Assembly (NCBI GenBank): GCA_965226915.1
Contig: CBDDEJ010000007.1
Location: forward strand, 1-64,000
Reading direction: 5' to 3'
Source of the DNA: Io17-Chloro-G2 sp965226915
Lineage (GTDB): Bacteria > Chloroflexota > Dehalococcoidia > Lucifugimonadales > UBA3495
DNA: 64,000 nt
The position numbers and the translations under genes are program-made. Each line of letters begins with the position of its first letter. Position 1 is the stretch's first letter. Positions 52,680-61,648 of this stretch are shown piece after piece. The notes below the pieces were generated by a model. It was given only the letters and a program-made list of their open reading frames with translations, was not told where the DNA came from and made no database searches.

Positions 52680-53318
52680 ATGAAGGTGGTGTTTATCGGC
52701 GCCAATCCCCAGGTCGCCGAAATGGCGGGGTTAAGTATTTGTTTGCGCTGGCTCGGGGTTACGCCCCTGGTGGCCTCTGGCGCCTCAGACGGCTTGGGAC
52801 TGGTGGAGACCGCCTCGCCCGATGTTGTAATTCTTCAGTCATACCTTGGAGACATGTCGGTGTCCGGGGCGCTTCGGCAGTTGCGGAGCTTTTCCAACGT
52901 CCCCTTGATGGTCTTGGGTCAGAATCCGGATGAATCGGAAGTCGTCACGGCATTGGAGATGGGGGCTGATGACTACGTACGCATGCCTTGTGACCCGGCC
53001 GAGATAATGGCTCGGGTATGGGCCCTTCTACGGCGAGTTGCTGTCAAGGCGTATGGCGATGAGCAGAGGCGGATCAGGGCCGCGGAATTCTTCATCAACC
53101 CGTCCACCTACGAGGTGTGCAGTGTTGAGTCTCACGCAGCCCCGGAGAGCACGTTATCAGCCGATAATCTGACCAGCCAGGGGCTAGCCGAAAAAATCCG
53201 CCAAACCGGAAGGCAAAAGCTGGCGGACAGCGCCCAGAAATCATTCTGGAGGGTAAGCGGCTACGGAGTAAACTACCACCGTGACTGGGGCGTGCAGCCA
53301 CCGATACAAAACGTGTAG
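52680..53318 (+). pseudogene. Degenerate OmpR-type response regulator
   Basis: The 212-residue frame has a receiver-like N-terminal domain (about 1-125): ASPDVVILQSYLGDMSVSGA, LMVLGQNPDESEVVTALEMG and DDYVRMPCDPAEIMARV. The phospho-accepting Asp expected after VVIL is Gln, and the usual acidic pair near the start is GAN, so phosphorylation is not expected. The C-terminal winged helix is mostly missing; only a tail resembling its end remains (QKSFWRVSGYGVNYHRD). IS1380 copy C lies eight bases upstream and removes its promoter. Probably nonfunctional. Confidence 0.7.
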
Positions 53319-53344
53319 CTATGCCCGCCTGACGCTGCGGCCGC

Positions 53345-53397
53345 AGGCGTAATAACGTGGGTGAAGCTCAGCGGGAGAGCACATGCTTTGCATGCAT
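53345..53397 (+). repeat. Degenerate 5' copy of the tRNA-Ala region (attachment-site remnant)
   Basis: Bases from AGGCGTAATAACGTGG through GCTTTGCATGCA match 54936-54989, which covers the 14 bases upstream of and the first ~40 bases of the intact tRNA-Ala, with a 2-base deletion and a few substitutions. The 3' half of the tRNA is absent. The two repeats bracket the tyrosine recombinase gene. Confidence 0.8.
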
Positions 53398-53617
53398 ACA
53401 GCCCTTAGCGGTGTGCCTGCGTAGCTATGGACCCGAGCGAAATCTGTACAGTTATGTGCTGTCATTTCCACCCCAAAAACTACCCCTGTTTAGCCTGACG
53501 TCAATCAGGCAGTCTCCGAGCGTTTTAGGCGTGTCTTTCCCCACGTTGGGTTCGTTTCACAAAAAACGAAATTGGTTACCTAAGCAACTGGCTGTGATCA
53601 TGACGGCGATCACGCCT
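53398..53617. other. Spacer without recognised genes
   Basis: An 87-codon plus-strand frame begins in the tRNA remnant and has no protein-like features. Nothing else is seen here. Confidence 0.35.
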
Positions 53618-53725
53618 TAAGTATCTCCCGGCGGGACAGCACTCGCTCCACCAGGGGCCGCATGCCCAGTTCGCTGGAGATGGCCAGGGACATGTAATCG
53701 CCCAGGATCTGTTCCAGGGACCTCT
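53618..53725 (-). pseudogene. C-terminal fragment of a regulator-like gene
   Basis: The minus strand reads LEQILGDYMSLAISSELG then MRPLVERVLSRREILKA before a stop. This resembles the terminal segment of large LuxR/BTAD-type regulators, where ELGMxPLxERVLxRRE is common. Everything upstream has been replaced by unrelated sequence, so it is a gene fragment. Confidence 0.45.
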
Positions 53726-53892
53726 ATTTGGAATTGGTTCCCCTCGGGTTGGCTCCGTGAAAAGCGGTTTGCGGATCACTTGGCATGACCTATTCATCGT
53801 TGGGGTCCAGACCCATTCGATGGCTAAGAGGCTCAGGATGACTTCTTGCCGCTTCTCCGCGCTATTCCGCCTGGGCCGACCTGGAATGGTAG

Positions 53893-54858
53893 TCATAACC
53901 GGTCCCCCGGACTCAGGCGCCGGTGGGCCGACAGCGCCCGCTCTGTGGCCGTGCTGGCAGCGTAGCGTTGAATCATCGTCCGGCTGTTCCACCCGGCCAG
54001 ACGCATCAGGTCGCTTTCGGTGCCGCCCTCGCTTAGCCAAGCGTGAGCAAAAGAGTGGCGTAACTGATGGGGATGGATGGCTCCTAATCCGGCCTGCCGT
54101 CCTCGCCGCTGTATGATCTGTCTGATACCGGATTCGCTCATCCGACCTTTAATACCAAGCCAAAGGTAGGGCAATTCAGCATCCTTGTGTGCGGACCTCT
54201 TACGAAGATACCGGTCAAGGGCGCGCACGGTCTTCCGGCCCACCGCTAAGACCCGTTCCCGCCGGCCTTTCCCGAGCACCTGGAGAATCCCTCGGTCCAT
54301 GTCAACATTACTGAGGTCGTCGTCGGTTGGATGCCAACGAAGGTTCGTGACTTCACTCAACCTTGCGCCGGTGTCGATGAAGACCCGGATAATGGCAGCA
54401 TCCCGGCGGTCCTCAGTATCCTGGCCCGTGTCGCAGGTGGCCAGCAGCGCCTTCAACTGTTCTTCCCGGAGAACGTCGGGCGGGTCGAGTGGCACTTTCG
54501 GCGGTTTCATACGCGCCATGGGCGACTCTTTGATCTCACCCTCTTCGGTTAGCCACTTGAAGAACGTTTGGAGTCCTCTAAACCGGTTGTTGGCGGTAGC
54601 AGGTTTCCATCTTTCCAACAAATAGGAAATAAAGGCTTCGACGTGCTCCCGGTGGATGTTGGCCACTTCAAGCGGCATACCCTGCTCGGTCAGGTACTTT
54701 GCAAACTGCCGTGCCGCCTCGGTGTAGGTCTCTAGAGTTCTAGGGCTTAGGTTCTCTGCCCGTAGATGCCGACCGAAAGATGCTATGTTAACCGCCAGGT
54801 CTCCGCCTGCTATAATGGGGACCGAAGAGACTTCCCGCACCATTTCCGACACCGCCAA
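53893..54858 (-). CDS. Tyrosine recombinase (XerC/D-like integrase)
   Basis: The 321-residue product has an N-terminal SAM-like core-binding domain (about 25-110; LSPRTLETYTEAARQFAKYL) and a catalytic domain with Arg in DTGARLSEVTNLRW, Lys in LGKGRRERVL, HPHQLRHSFAHAWLSEGG, LMRLAGWNS and the nucleophilic Tyr in MIQRYAAST. All five or six catalytic positions are present. It lies between a tRNA-Ala remnant and the intact tRNA-Ala, so it is probably the integrase of a small or deleted integrative element rather than the housekeeping Xer. Confidence 0.9.
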   Translation of the reverse strand: MAVSEMVREVSSVPIIAGGDLAVNIASFGRHLRAENLSPRTLETYTEAARQFAKYLTEQGMPLEVANIHREHVEAFISYLLERWKPATANNRFRGLQTFFKWLTEEGEIKESPMARMKPPKVPLDPPDVLREEQLKALLATCDTGQDTEDRRDAAIIRVFIDTGARLSEVTNLRWHPTDDDLSNVDMDRGILQVLGKGRRERVLAVGRKTVRALDRYLRKRSAHKDAELPYLWLGIKGRMSESGIRQIIQRRGRQAGLGAIHPHQLRHSFAHAWLSEGGTESDLMRLAGWNSRTMIQRYAASTATERALSAHRRLSPGDRL

Positions 54859-54949
54859 ATAGGTTTTAAATCTTGTTCAATTATATCCTCTCCCAGCGGT
54901 GTAGCACAAGCTAAAATTAGTTATCTCCTCTCTCTAGGCGTAATATCGT

Positions 54950-55024
54950 GGGGGTGTAGCTCAGCGGGAGAGCACCTGCTTTGCATGCAGGGGGCCAGGG
55001 GTTCGATTCCCCTCACCTCCACCA
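54950..55024 (+). tRNA. tRNA-Ala (anticodon TGC)
   Basis: The 75-base gene folds as a normal cloverleaf: acceptor GGGGGTG pairs with CACCTCC (one G-T), D arm GCTCAGCGGGAGAGC, anticodon arm CCTGC-TTTGCAT-GCAGG with anticodon TGC, and T arm CAGGGGTTCGATTCCCCTC. CCA is encoded at 55022-55024. IS701 copy 1 starts 26 bases downstream. Confidence 0.96.
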
Positions 55025-55049
55025 AATACCACCACTTTCCTATTGATAC

Positions 55050-56510
55050 CTAGTATTACAACGTCAGTTCAGGGAGGGATGTGGGGTGATGCCCGCATGG
55101 CGGCGCGGCGCTTGGCATGGGAGCGTTTGGCCCGTTCGTTACTGTCCTGCGTATCCTCAAGCCACCGCAGCAACTCGGTTGGCCCGAACCGTTCCCGGGG
55201 CAGCATTTCCCGCACCACCCGGTAGACCTGCGGCCTCGTGATCCGGGGCATCTTTTCCCCCCCAAGCCTGTTGCAGGCTCAGCAGAAAAGCTCCGCCCAG
55301 CAGGCACAGGGCCACGTGGTGATGCCAGCCAGCCCAGGTGCGGGTCTCGTACTCGTCCAGGCCTACGTCGCTTTTCTCCGTCTCAAACTCCGTTTCTATA
55401 CGCCAACGGGAGCCTCCCACGTATGCCAGGGTCTCCAACGGGGTATCCTCCGGAGCATTGGACAGGTAGTAGCGGGGTTCGCTGCCGTCCCGGTTCCGGC
55501 GGTAGACGGCCCAGTGGATTTCGCCGGGCTTGCGCCTGCTGGTCGGTCGCACCCTCTGGGCGCTGAAAAGGTAGCTGCGTGGTCCCTGGCTTCCCTCGGC
55601 CACCGTAATCTCACGCCAGGCCTCCTCCGGCAACTCGTCGCTGCGCTGCTCCATGGTCCGGCGCTGACCGTCTCGCAGCCTGGGTTTGCGGGGACGCCCG
55701 AATCCCTGATACTCCGCACTGGTCCAGGCAGGCTCCGGCGGCCACACCGTAAAGCCGGACGGAACGTCCAGCACGTACCACATCCCCAAGGCCGCCAGGC
55801 CCTCCCGGAAGGACGGCGACATCCCGAAGGCGTCGTCCGCCGCGACCCATCCAGCCTTCAGGTGGCCCCGCTCCTGTGCCCGCCCCACCATCTCCAAGGC
55901 CAACTCCGTCTTGGACCGGTAGCCCTGCCTATCCTCCGGCACACCCGCCGCCTCACACCGGTCTTTGTCCGAGGTCCAACTCTCGGGCAGATACAGCCCC
56001 TTGTCCACCAATGCCCGTCCCAACGGGCTGACATAGGCCAGGAACATCCCCGCCTGGCAGTTGGCCACCTTCCCCAGCCTCCCGCAGTACTGCCGGGCCA
56101 CTCCCACCGACTTCCTCCCCTGCTTGGGAAAGTCGCTGCCGTCCAGCGCCCACACCCCTTCCGGATGCTCCAGCCGGGTTCCCAGGTACTCCTGCAGCCG
56201 TCCTATAATCACCTCATCGTCCCAGGGAGAATCGGTGAGAAACCGCTGCATCCCTCGGGCTGACCCCGGAACCGTCTCCGACAGGTTCTCAGCGTTGCGC
56301 CGCTCCCCAGACTGTACCAGCAGGGCCTGGAGATAATGACCGCTGTGCTCCCGCGTCTCCCGGCGGCCAAACAGCGGCGCGAAGTAGGCGTGAAAATCCC
56401 GAAATGACCTGTACACCTTCTCGAAAGCTGACGCATCCACATCCCCACCTGCCTATTCCCTCTCCAGCTACACAGTCATCCTATCAAACTAACTGACGTT
56501 GTAATACTAG
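55050..56510 (-). mobile_element. IS701-family insertion sequence, copy 1
   Basis: CTAG at 55050-55053 and 56507-56510 flanks ends that are perfect inverted repeats (TATTACAACGTCAGTT inward from each side). A 4-bp CTAG-type (YTAR) duplication is typical of IS701. The element carries one transposase gene, whose C-terminus is in another frame. It lies between tRNA-Ala and the accessory genes. Confidence 0.92.
55069..56440 (-). CDS. IS701-family transposase, C-terminus in the +1 frame
   Basis: From 56440 the main frame gives 427 residues with DDE-type residues in VWALDGSDFPKQGRKS, GWVAADDAFGMSPSF and RWRIETEFETEKSDVGLDEYE. After LLSLQQAWG, at a run of seven G and four A, the protein-like sequence continues in the +1 frame as MPRITRPQVYRVVREMLPRE to a stop at 55069. 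In the main frame it drifts into GGAGNAAPG-type shadow sequence and stops at 55157. The same arrangement occurs in copy 2, which suggests either programmed frameshifting or a shared ancestral break. Confidence 0.8.
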
Positions 56511-56836
56511 CCCATCCCGTGGTCGAAAGCCCGCACCGAGCGATGGTACAGACTTACTGTTGCCGGAAAGTACGACCATCAGGCCTCTGGCGACGTAGCA
56601 TGGGCCTTTGTTTTTGCCTGACCGACGTTACCCCCGATTGCTTGAGAGGGCGTGTGAATATCCCGACCGGCAGCCAACCCGTCATTCCCGCCTTCGTGGG
56701 AATCCACTGTCTAGACTTTGGAGCGCCGTCGTCGCCATTGACGGCGCGGCCCGGAGTAAACTGACGAACGAGTACCTCGTCGCGCAGTTGCAAACCGAGA
56801 GCACGATGCGGAACTAGCGGACCGTCCTCGCGCTGC
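56511..56836. other. Gene-free stretch with a REP-like hairpin
   Basis: No gene is supported. A short hairpin repeat GTCATTCCCGCCTTCGTGGG at about 56681-56702 resembles a widespread intergenic repeat. The rest looks like unrelated remnants. Confidence 0.4.
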
Positions 56837-56950
56837 TGGAGATGGTTGACGCCCCATAGCAGGCCAGCACTACACTATGAGATGACGATAGCCGTGAAGA
56901 TGGAGACCGCCACTAGGGGCTCCGTCGATATTCCCGCCGGGGGTAATGGC

Positions 56951-57550
56951 ATGAGCGGAGACAGGTGGGGAATCGAAGGGCCGCCCGAAGAAGCGTACTC
57001 CCGCGTAACCAACCCGGAACGCTTCCGGCCTCTGCACGCCGCAGCGATGGAGTTGCTCGACCGGCTGGAGCGAGAGTTCGCGGTGGAGCGATTGGAGGGA
57101 CACGATGCTGACGACGAACTGGGCAGGGTAAGACTTGCGCGTCCTCCCATAAAACTCGTCCCGCATGATCCGCAAGCCGCGCCAATCGTGGTGGCGTACA
57201 CTGATTTTCCAGGGCTGCATTTGAGGTTCGGCTCCTGGCACACTGAACCATTCCCCGATTGTGGCTGCGACGCCTGCGACGAAACGGCCGACGGGTCGAT
57301 TGAGAAAATGATCAGAATGGTGGAAGCCGCCGTCTCCGGCGGGTTCCGCGAGGCAATGCGAGTGCCTCCGCTGCTGGGGGATGGTTGGCAGGAAACAGAG
57401 TTCCGGCCTAACGACGGCCACGGCGGTCCCAGACGCTCTCGAGGCCGCGTCCCGCGCTCCCGCGCCCTCGAGATGACGGGGGGCGAACGGCACGTGACGC
57501 TGGAGTGGAAGCCCTGGCCTCGACGCAACGCAGCCGCCGCGTCTCCCTAG
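56951..57550 (+). CDS. DUF6226-like protein
   Basis: From ATG 56951 the product is 199 residues; an upstream ATG at 56846 is in frame but the intervening 35 residues are not protein-like. The segment WGIEGPPEEAYSRVTNPERF and RPLHAAAMELLDRLEREFAV, then VAYTDFPGLHLRFG and a Cys-rich FPDCGCDACDET, match what I recall of DUF6226, mainly known from Actinomycetota. Function unknown. It is the first of five plus-strand genes between the IS701 copies. Confidence 0.6.
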   Translation: MSGDRWGIEGPPEEAYSRVTNPERFRPLHAAAMELLDRLEREFAVERLEGHDADDELGRVRLARPPIKLVPHDPQAAPIVVAYTDFPGLHLRFGSWHTEPFPDCGCDACDETADGSIEKMIRMVEAAVSGGFREAMRVPPLLGDGWQETEFRPNDGHGGPRRSRGRVPRSRALEMTGGERHVTLEWKPWPRRNAAAASP

Positions 57551-57653
57551 CGCTACTGAGGATGGTCGACTCTCCATAGCAGGCTCGTGCCGTGTTGAAT
57601 TTGGAATCGCCGGAGAAGCTCGTAACCGAGGTCCAGAAGGTGGAGGTGGTCCA

Positions 57654-59441
57654 GTGAGATGCATCGTCCTCATTGGGCCGCTGGCCATTCTCCTGTTCCT
57701 CGTGGCTGCCTGCTCCAATGGGACGCCATCGGCTCCTGATGCACCGCCGCCTTCGGAAGAGGCCACGCCAACGGTCGCGCCGACCTCGACGGTCATCTTA
57801 GGTCCACTAGGTCCACAGCGGACTCCGCCATCATTACTCAGTGCCCCCGTGAACGCCTGCATCTACCACGCACCGGAGCCAACCCCGACCCCTACTCCTA
57901 CCACGGACCTGACGACGCCGACGGCCACACCGTTCTCAAACACTACTCCCATCCCCTACCCAACAGAAATCCCTTCGGCGGAAGTTGTGGCCTACCCCGA
58001 TCTGCCGCCACCCGCACTGCCAGCGTCCGTCGAGGCCTGGCGGGACGCCGTGGTGCGCGTGAGCGTCGAGCGGGCGAGCGGCCGCCCTCGGGTCCAGCAG
58101 GGGCTAGTCGTTTCCGATGGCGCTGTGCTCACCGTGCTTGACCCCATGGAGGAAATCGCTTCGTTGTCGGTGACGGTATCCGGTCGTGGCGTCTTCACCG
58201 CTGAGCTTGAGCGCTTCGACGTCCGCACCGGCGCGGCGCTGCTTAGCGTGGGTGCGGAAGGCCTCGCCCTGGCACCTGGGGGGCGCCGGACCGTAGCGCC
58301 TGGGGAGCCAGTATTGCTCCTGAGCCGTGACGGGGACGGCGGCGATCTCGTAGTAAAAGAGACCTACGCCAGCCCGAGTCTCAACGCGCCGGACCATCTC
58401 GTCGCACTGCACGGGGACTACACACCCTCCCTCCAATGGGGCACCGTGGTGGTGGCAGGCGATGGCATACCCGTCGGTCTTGCAAGCCACACGCGGACAT
58501 TTTACGGCCAGTCGATCGTTCTTGGCGGACCTACCATTGAGTACCTGCCAGCAGTGCTTCTGGACTCCGCGATCCGGCTTCTGGAACGCGTCCCTTCAGA
58601 TGCCGACATCACCCCCGCCGCAGTCGCCTACTACGGGCCGGACGTAACCAGGAACGTGGACGGACCGGTGACCCGCGAGCTCTTGGCGGACCCGGTGCAA
58701 CAGGCGCTTACGGACCTGGGAGAATCGGTTCCACTGGAAAATCTTAGCAGGCTGCCGAGCTCCCTGCGCCCGCCCGAGTTGGGCACGATACTGGAGTTGC
58801 TCTACGCCACGCCCCAGGAACTGCGCGGGCCGAACGGGGAACTGCTGGGCAACGCCCGGTACATCGCGCTCTGGTGGGACAGGGAGGGCGGTTCGCCTGA
58901 CCTTGTCCTCTGCGGCACGGAAGACGGGAATCACCTGGGAGCCGCCTTTGCCACCCATGGCCTAGACTCGTTCGAGGCGCTCATGGAGGGAGTGCCCTCC
59001 AGTTCGCCGCACTCGATGGTAGCCGCTGCGCCTCTCCTCGCGCCGGAGTATGGCTACTCCGTCGATGACTACCAGTACCCCTACGAGTGGGAACTGAAGA
59101 CCAACAAATCAGTATACGTCGAGGAGGAACTGGTGGTCCTGACCTTCACGGTCACCAACACCAGCAATTGGCCGGTCACCCTGGACTACGTGCCGCCGAG
59201 AGTGACCATCCGCAGCGATCAGGATAGCCGATATGTGGCTGTCTTGCCTTACGGCTACGGGCACCGCGTCCTGCAACCCCGCGAGACCGCCTCCTTCATC
59301 ATGACCTGGGACCAGGTGCACTTCGGGGGCGGTCGGGCAACTCCAGGACGCTACTTTGCGAAGGTACATCTGGCCAACCTCTCGGACCGATGGGGGCTGC
59401 TGAGTGCGGGGCCGATTGCCGATCCGCTGGTCTTGGAGTAG
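57654..59441 (+). CDS. Lipoprotein with inactive trypsin-like domain and C-terminal BsuPI-like domain
   Basis: The GTG start follows GGAGGTGG and encodes 595 residues with lipobox FLVAACSN, then a Pro/Thr-rich linker (about 25-120). Residues about 125-290 follow the pattern of HtrA/S1C proteases (QQGLVVSDGAVLTVLD; ELERFDVRTGAALLSV). The positions of the catalytic His, Asp and Ser are replaced, the last region reading LQWGTVVVAGDGIPVGLA. A middle region of unknown type follows. Residues about 485-590 resemble the BsuPI proteinase-inhibitor domain (NKSVYVEEELVVLTFTVTNT). Probably a binding or inhibitor protein on the cell surface. Confidence 0.65.
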   Translation: MRCIVLIGPLAILLFLVAACSNGTPSAPDAPPPSEEATPTVAPTSTVILGPLGPQRTPPSLLSAPVNACIYHAPEPTPTPTPTTDLTTPTATPFSNTTPIPYPTEIPSAEVVAYPDLPPPALPASVEAWRDAVVRVSVERASGRPRVQQGLVVSDGAVLTVLDPMEEIASLSVTVSGRGVFTAELERFDVRTGAALLSVGAEGLALAPGGRRTVAPGEPVLLLSRDGDGGDLVVKETYASPSLNAPDHLVALHGDYTPSLQWGTVVVAGDGIPVGLASHTRTFYGQSIVLGGPTIEYLPAVLLDSAIRLLERVPSDADITPAAVAYYGPDVTRNVDGPVTRELLADPVQQALTDLGESVPLENLSRLPSSLRPPELGTILELLYATPQELRGPNGELLGNARYIALWWDREGGSPDLVLCGTEDGNHLGAAFATHGLDSFEALMEGVPSSSPHSMVAAAPLLAPEYGYSVDDYQYPYEWELKTNKSVYVEEELVVLTFTVTNTSNWPVTLDYVPPRVTIRSDQDSRYVAVLPYGYGHRVLQPRETASFIMTWDQVHFGGGRATPGRYFAKVHLANLSDRWGLLSAGPIADPLVLE

Positions 59442-59557
59442 ACGCGGTGACACGATCTATAGCCAACGTCCTTGGGCCTGGACCTCCCGACGTGCGATTG
59501 AACCGGAGGGACTAGCCTCTGATACTAGTGACGGGGTAAGGCAAGACGAGGTGGCAT

Positions 59558-60484
59558 TTGAAACGTGGGTTACGACTAAATATTTCTGGCCTGTGGTTAG
59601 CGGCTCTATTGATCTGCATCGCAGCCTGCTCAGGCCAGAGCTTGAGTCCTCCAGAGAGACTGAGTATTGGTGAGTACGGAAGTGGAACTCACTCCCGTCT
59701 GGAGTGGCACAGTTCGAACCACGGCTCCGTATCGTTCGAGCTGGAGTGGAGATTTGGCGACGTACCCCATTGGGTACCCCTCTCCACCACCTCCCCGGAG
59801 GCGACTGTCTATCATGGCTCGCCCTATCTCGTTGAATGGAACACCGCTACCTATTGCTACCGAGGGCGTGCAGTTCTCGGCGACGCGAAATCTGAATGGT
59901 CGGATGAGGTCTGTGACGGGATGTATGCCGGGGAGCCCCATCCCCCTCCCTTATGGCCAGGATCTCCGTTCGACGTTGTCGCTGAAGCGATGGAAGAGGG
60001 GGTCAGGTTCACCTGGGCAGTTCAGGACCTTCGCGAATACGGTCAACCTCAATCCCAGGTACTGCGACGAGAATCAACCTCGGGCAAGTACACTGTCATT
60101 AGTGAGCTGCCTTTTGCGACCTTCAAGTCCTATGACCATGACCGTCGTTATGGAACCTTCGAGTTCATTGACTCTGAGGGCAGCCGAGAGTACTGCTATC
60201 GAATCGCCACGAGCCTTGAGGACCGCGGCGGCAGGAGCATCAGCGGCGACGTATGTCTACCCCAAGTTATGGTGGGGAACCTGCCGAGCAATCTATGGCA
60301 GGATTCCACTTCCCTTATCGCTTTCAACGAACGGGAGGCCCATTCCGAATGTGGGACTATCGGTCAGAGTAATCGAAGGACATGCCGACGAATGAGCAGG
60401 ACTCGCCCCGTAACCCACCTCGTGAGAGCGTTTGGCCCTCTCGTGGTTACGGGGCTTGGTTCAACACTCAATTTTTCCACATAG
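59558..60484 (+). CDS. Lipoprotein of unknown function
   Basis: TTG start after GAGGTGG gives 308 residues with lipobox ICIAACSG. The mature part looks beta-rich and Fn3-like (SRLEWHSSNHGSVSFELEW; GVRFTWAVQDLREYGQPQS; REYCYRIATSLEDRGG) with paired cysteines. The last ~60 residues are less protein-like and may follow a frameshift. It comes 117 bp after the pseudoprotease lipoprotein gene. Confidence 0.6.
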   Translation: MKRGLRLNISGLWLAALLICIAACSGQSLSPPERLSIGEYGSGTHSRLEWHSSNHGSVSFELEWRFGDVPHWVPLSTTSPEATVYHGSPYLVEWNTATYCYRGRAVLGDAKSEWSDEVCDGMYAGEPHPPPLWPGSPFDVVAEAMEEGVRFTWAVQDLREYGQPQSQVLRRESTSGKYTVISELPFATFKSYDHDRRYGTFEFIDSEGSREYCYRIATSLEDRGGRSISGDVCLPQVMVGNLPSNLWQDSTSLIAFNEREAHSECGTIGQSNRRTCRRMSRTRPVTHLVRAFGPLVVTGLGSTLNFST

Positions 60485-60616
60485 TGCCCAGGACTATCGG
60501 CCTCCTGATCCAGATGCCGTCCTGGCCGCTTCTTCTGCCCAAGGGCTATCAATGCCTCATAACCTGTGGTACGACTATTGGGGACAGGTCAAAGTGACGG
60601 ACCGACTGGCTTGTAG

Positions 60617-61339
60617 ATGAGTGAATTGAAGAATCAGAAGCGCGGGACTCGAGCGGCGGTGATTGGTAGCGCAGCCGGCCTCATTCCCGCTATCTCGCTA
60701 GCCTTCTACTGGTTCTTGTCACAGGAACCCAATGTCGCCGCTCAACGTGTGGGAAATGTAGCGTGGGCTCTACTTCTGCTCTCGCCGTATGTGCTGGCGC
60801 TCGTTGCCTCTAGGGTGCGAGAACCTGGTGTACGCGGTGGACTGCTTCTGGGTGTGGGTCTACTATCGTTAGTCGGGAGCTTCTCGACTTTCTCATTGAT
60901 CGCTTTCATTTTTCTGCCTGCGACATTCGCTATTTGGTTCGCCGCTGTCAGAAGTCTGACTGTCGCGAGGCACCCGTTGGCGACTGTGGCACCTGCCACT
61001 GTTGCAGGGCTGTTGATCGCTGCGATTATGGGATTCGGCTTCTTCTCCCTGTTGTGGATGCAGAGCCAGGACTCGGAGGTTCGCTGTTGGGTGCTGACTC
61101 AAGGCCCCGACGGACACTCCACGTGGGAGTCACGCCCCAATGTTGGAGAACAAGGGACGATTAGCGTTGGACCCCTAACGGGTGGCGAACGGTCAACATG
61201 CATCAGCGGCATCATCACTAATTCCGAGGCCGCGATGAGCATAGGTGCGGTTGCCATAGCTATTCTGGGTATGGTGATAGTATCGATGTGGTCAGGACGG
61301 GTAGGGCGGCCCATCTACGGGGACTCCCGGCGGCATTAG
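60617..61339 (+). CDS. Multi-pass membrane protein of unknown function
   Basis: The 240-residue product has about six hydrophobic segments: VIGSAAGLIPAISLAFYWFL, WALLLLSPYVLALVAS, GGLLLGVGLLSLVGSF, LIAFIFLPATFAIWFA, VAGLLIAAIMGFGFFSLLW and AVAIAILGMVIVSMW. A soluble loop (about 150-200) between the last two contains CWVLTQGPDG and STCISGI. No family recognised. Part of the plus-strand set between the IS701 copies. Confidence 0.65.
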   Translation: MSELKNQKRGTRAAVIGSAAGLIPAISLAFYWFLSQEPNVAAQRVGNVAWALLLLSPYVLALVASRVREPGVRGGLLLGVGLLSLVGSFSTFSLIAFIFLPATFAIWFAAVRSLTVARHPLATVAPATVAGLLIAAIMGFGFFSLLWMQSQDSEVRCWVLTQGPDGHSTWESRPNVGEQGTISVGPLTGGERSTCISGIITNSEAAMSIGAVAIAILGMVIVSMWSGRVGRPIYGDSRRH

Positions 61340-61648
61340 CAATTTCGCTCCGGGTGATCACAGGCGTTTCTTCGACTGCGTACCTCCGCAATTTGAACGC
61401 CGATTCGAAACCGGCGCTGCCTACCGTCAAGCTAGAGTCGACCATGTCCTTGTCAACCTGCCCTGTTTGAACTGATTGTGGCATTCTTCCCATCGGGATA
61501 CGATTCAGAGGGCAAGAAGCAACTCGAAGATGGTTCTGTCTACCGTCAACTTAGGCCCAGGGAACGACCATCTCAAAGAGAGTTCGATGTGAGGCAACCC
61601 CGGGCCCAAGATACCTGAAGATAGACAGTACGGAAAGGAGTTGTCATA

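Noticed and set aside
51305..52933. Very long antisense frames (up to 542 codons) within the IS1380 copies
   Set aside because: They mirror the GC-rich transposase on the other strand, have no protein-like motifs, and appear equally in all three copies.
53357..53620. 87-codon frame starting in the tRNA-Ala remnant
   Set aside because: It begins inside the tRNA-derived repeat, lacks a ribosome site and shows no protein-like features.
55050..56510. IS701 as the parent that mobilises the 179-bp elements
   Set aside because: Both use CTAG, but the inverted ends differ (TATTACAACGTCAGTT versus AGGTCTGGCCGGAAAG), so the shared target alone does not link them.
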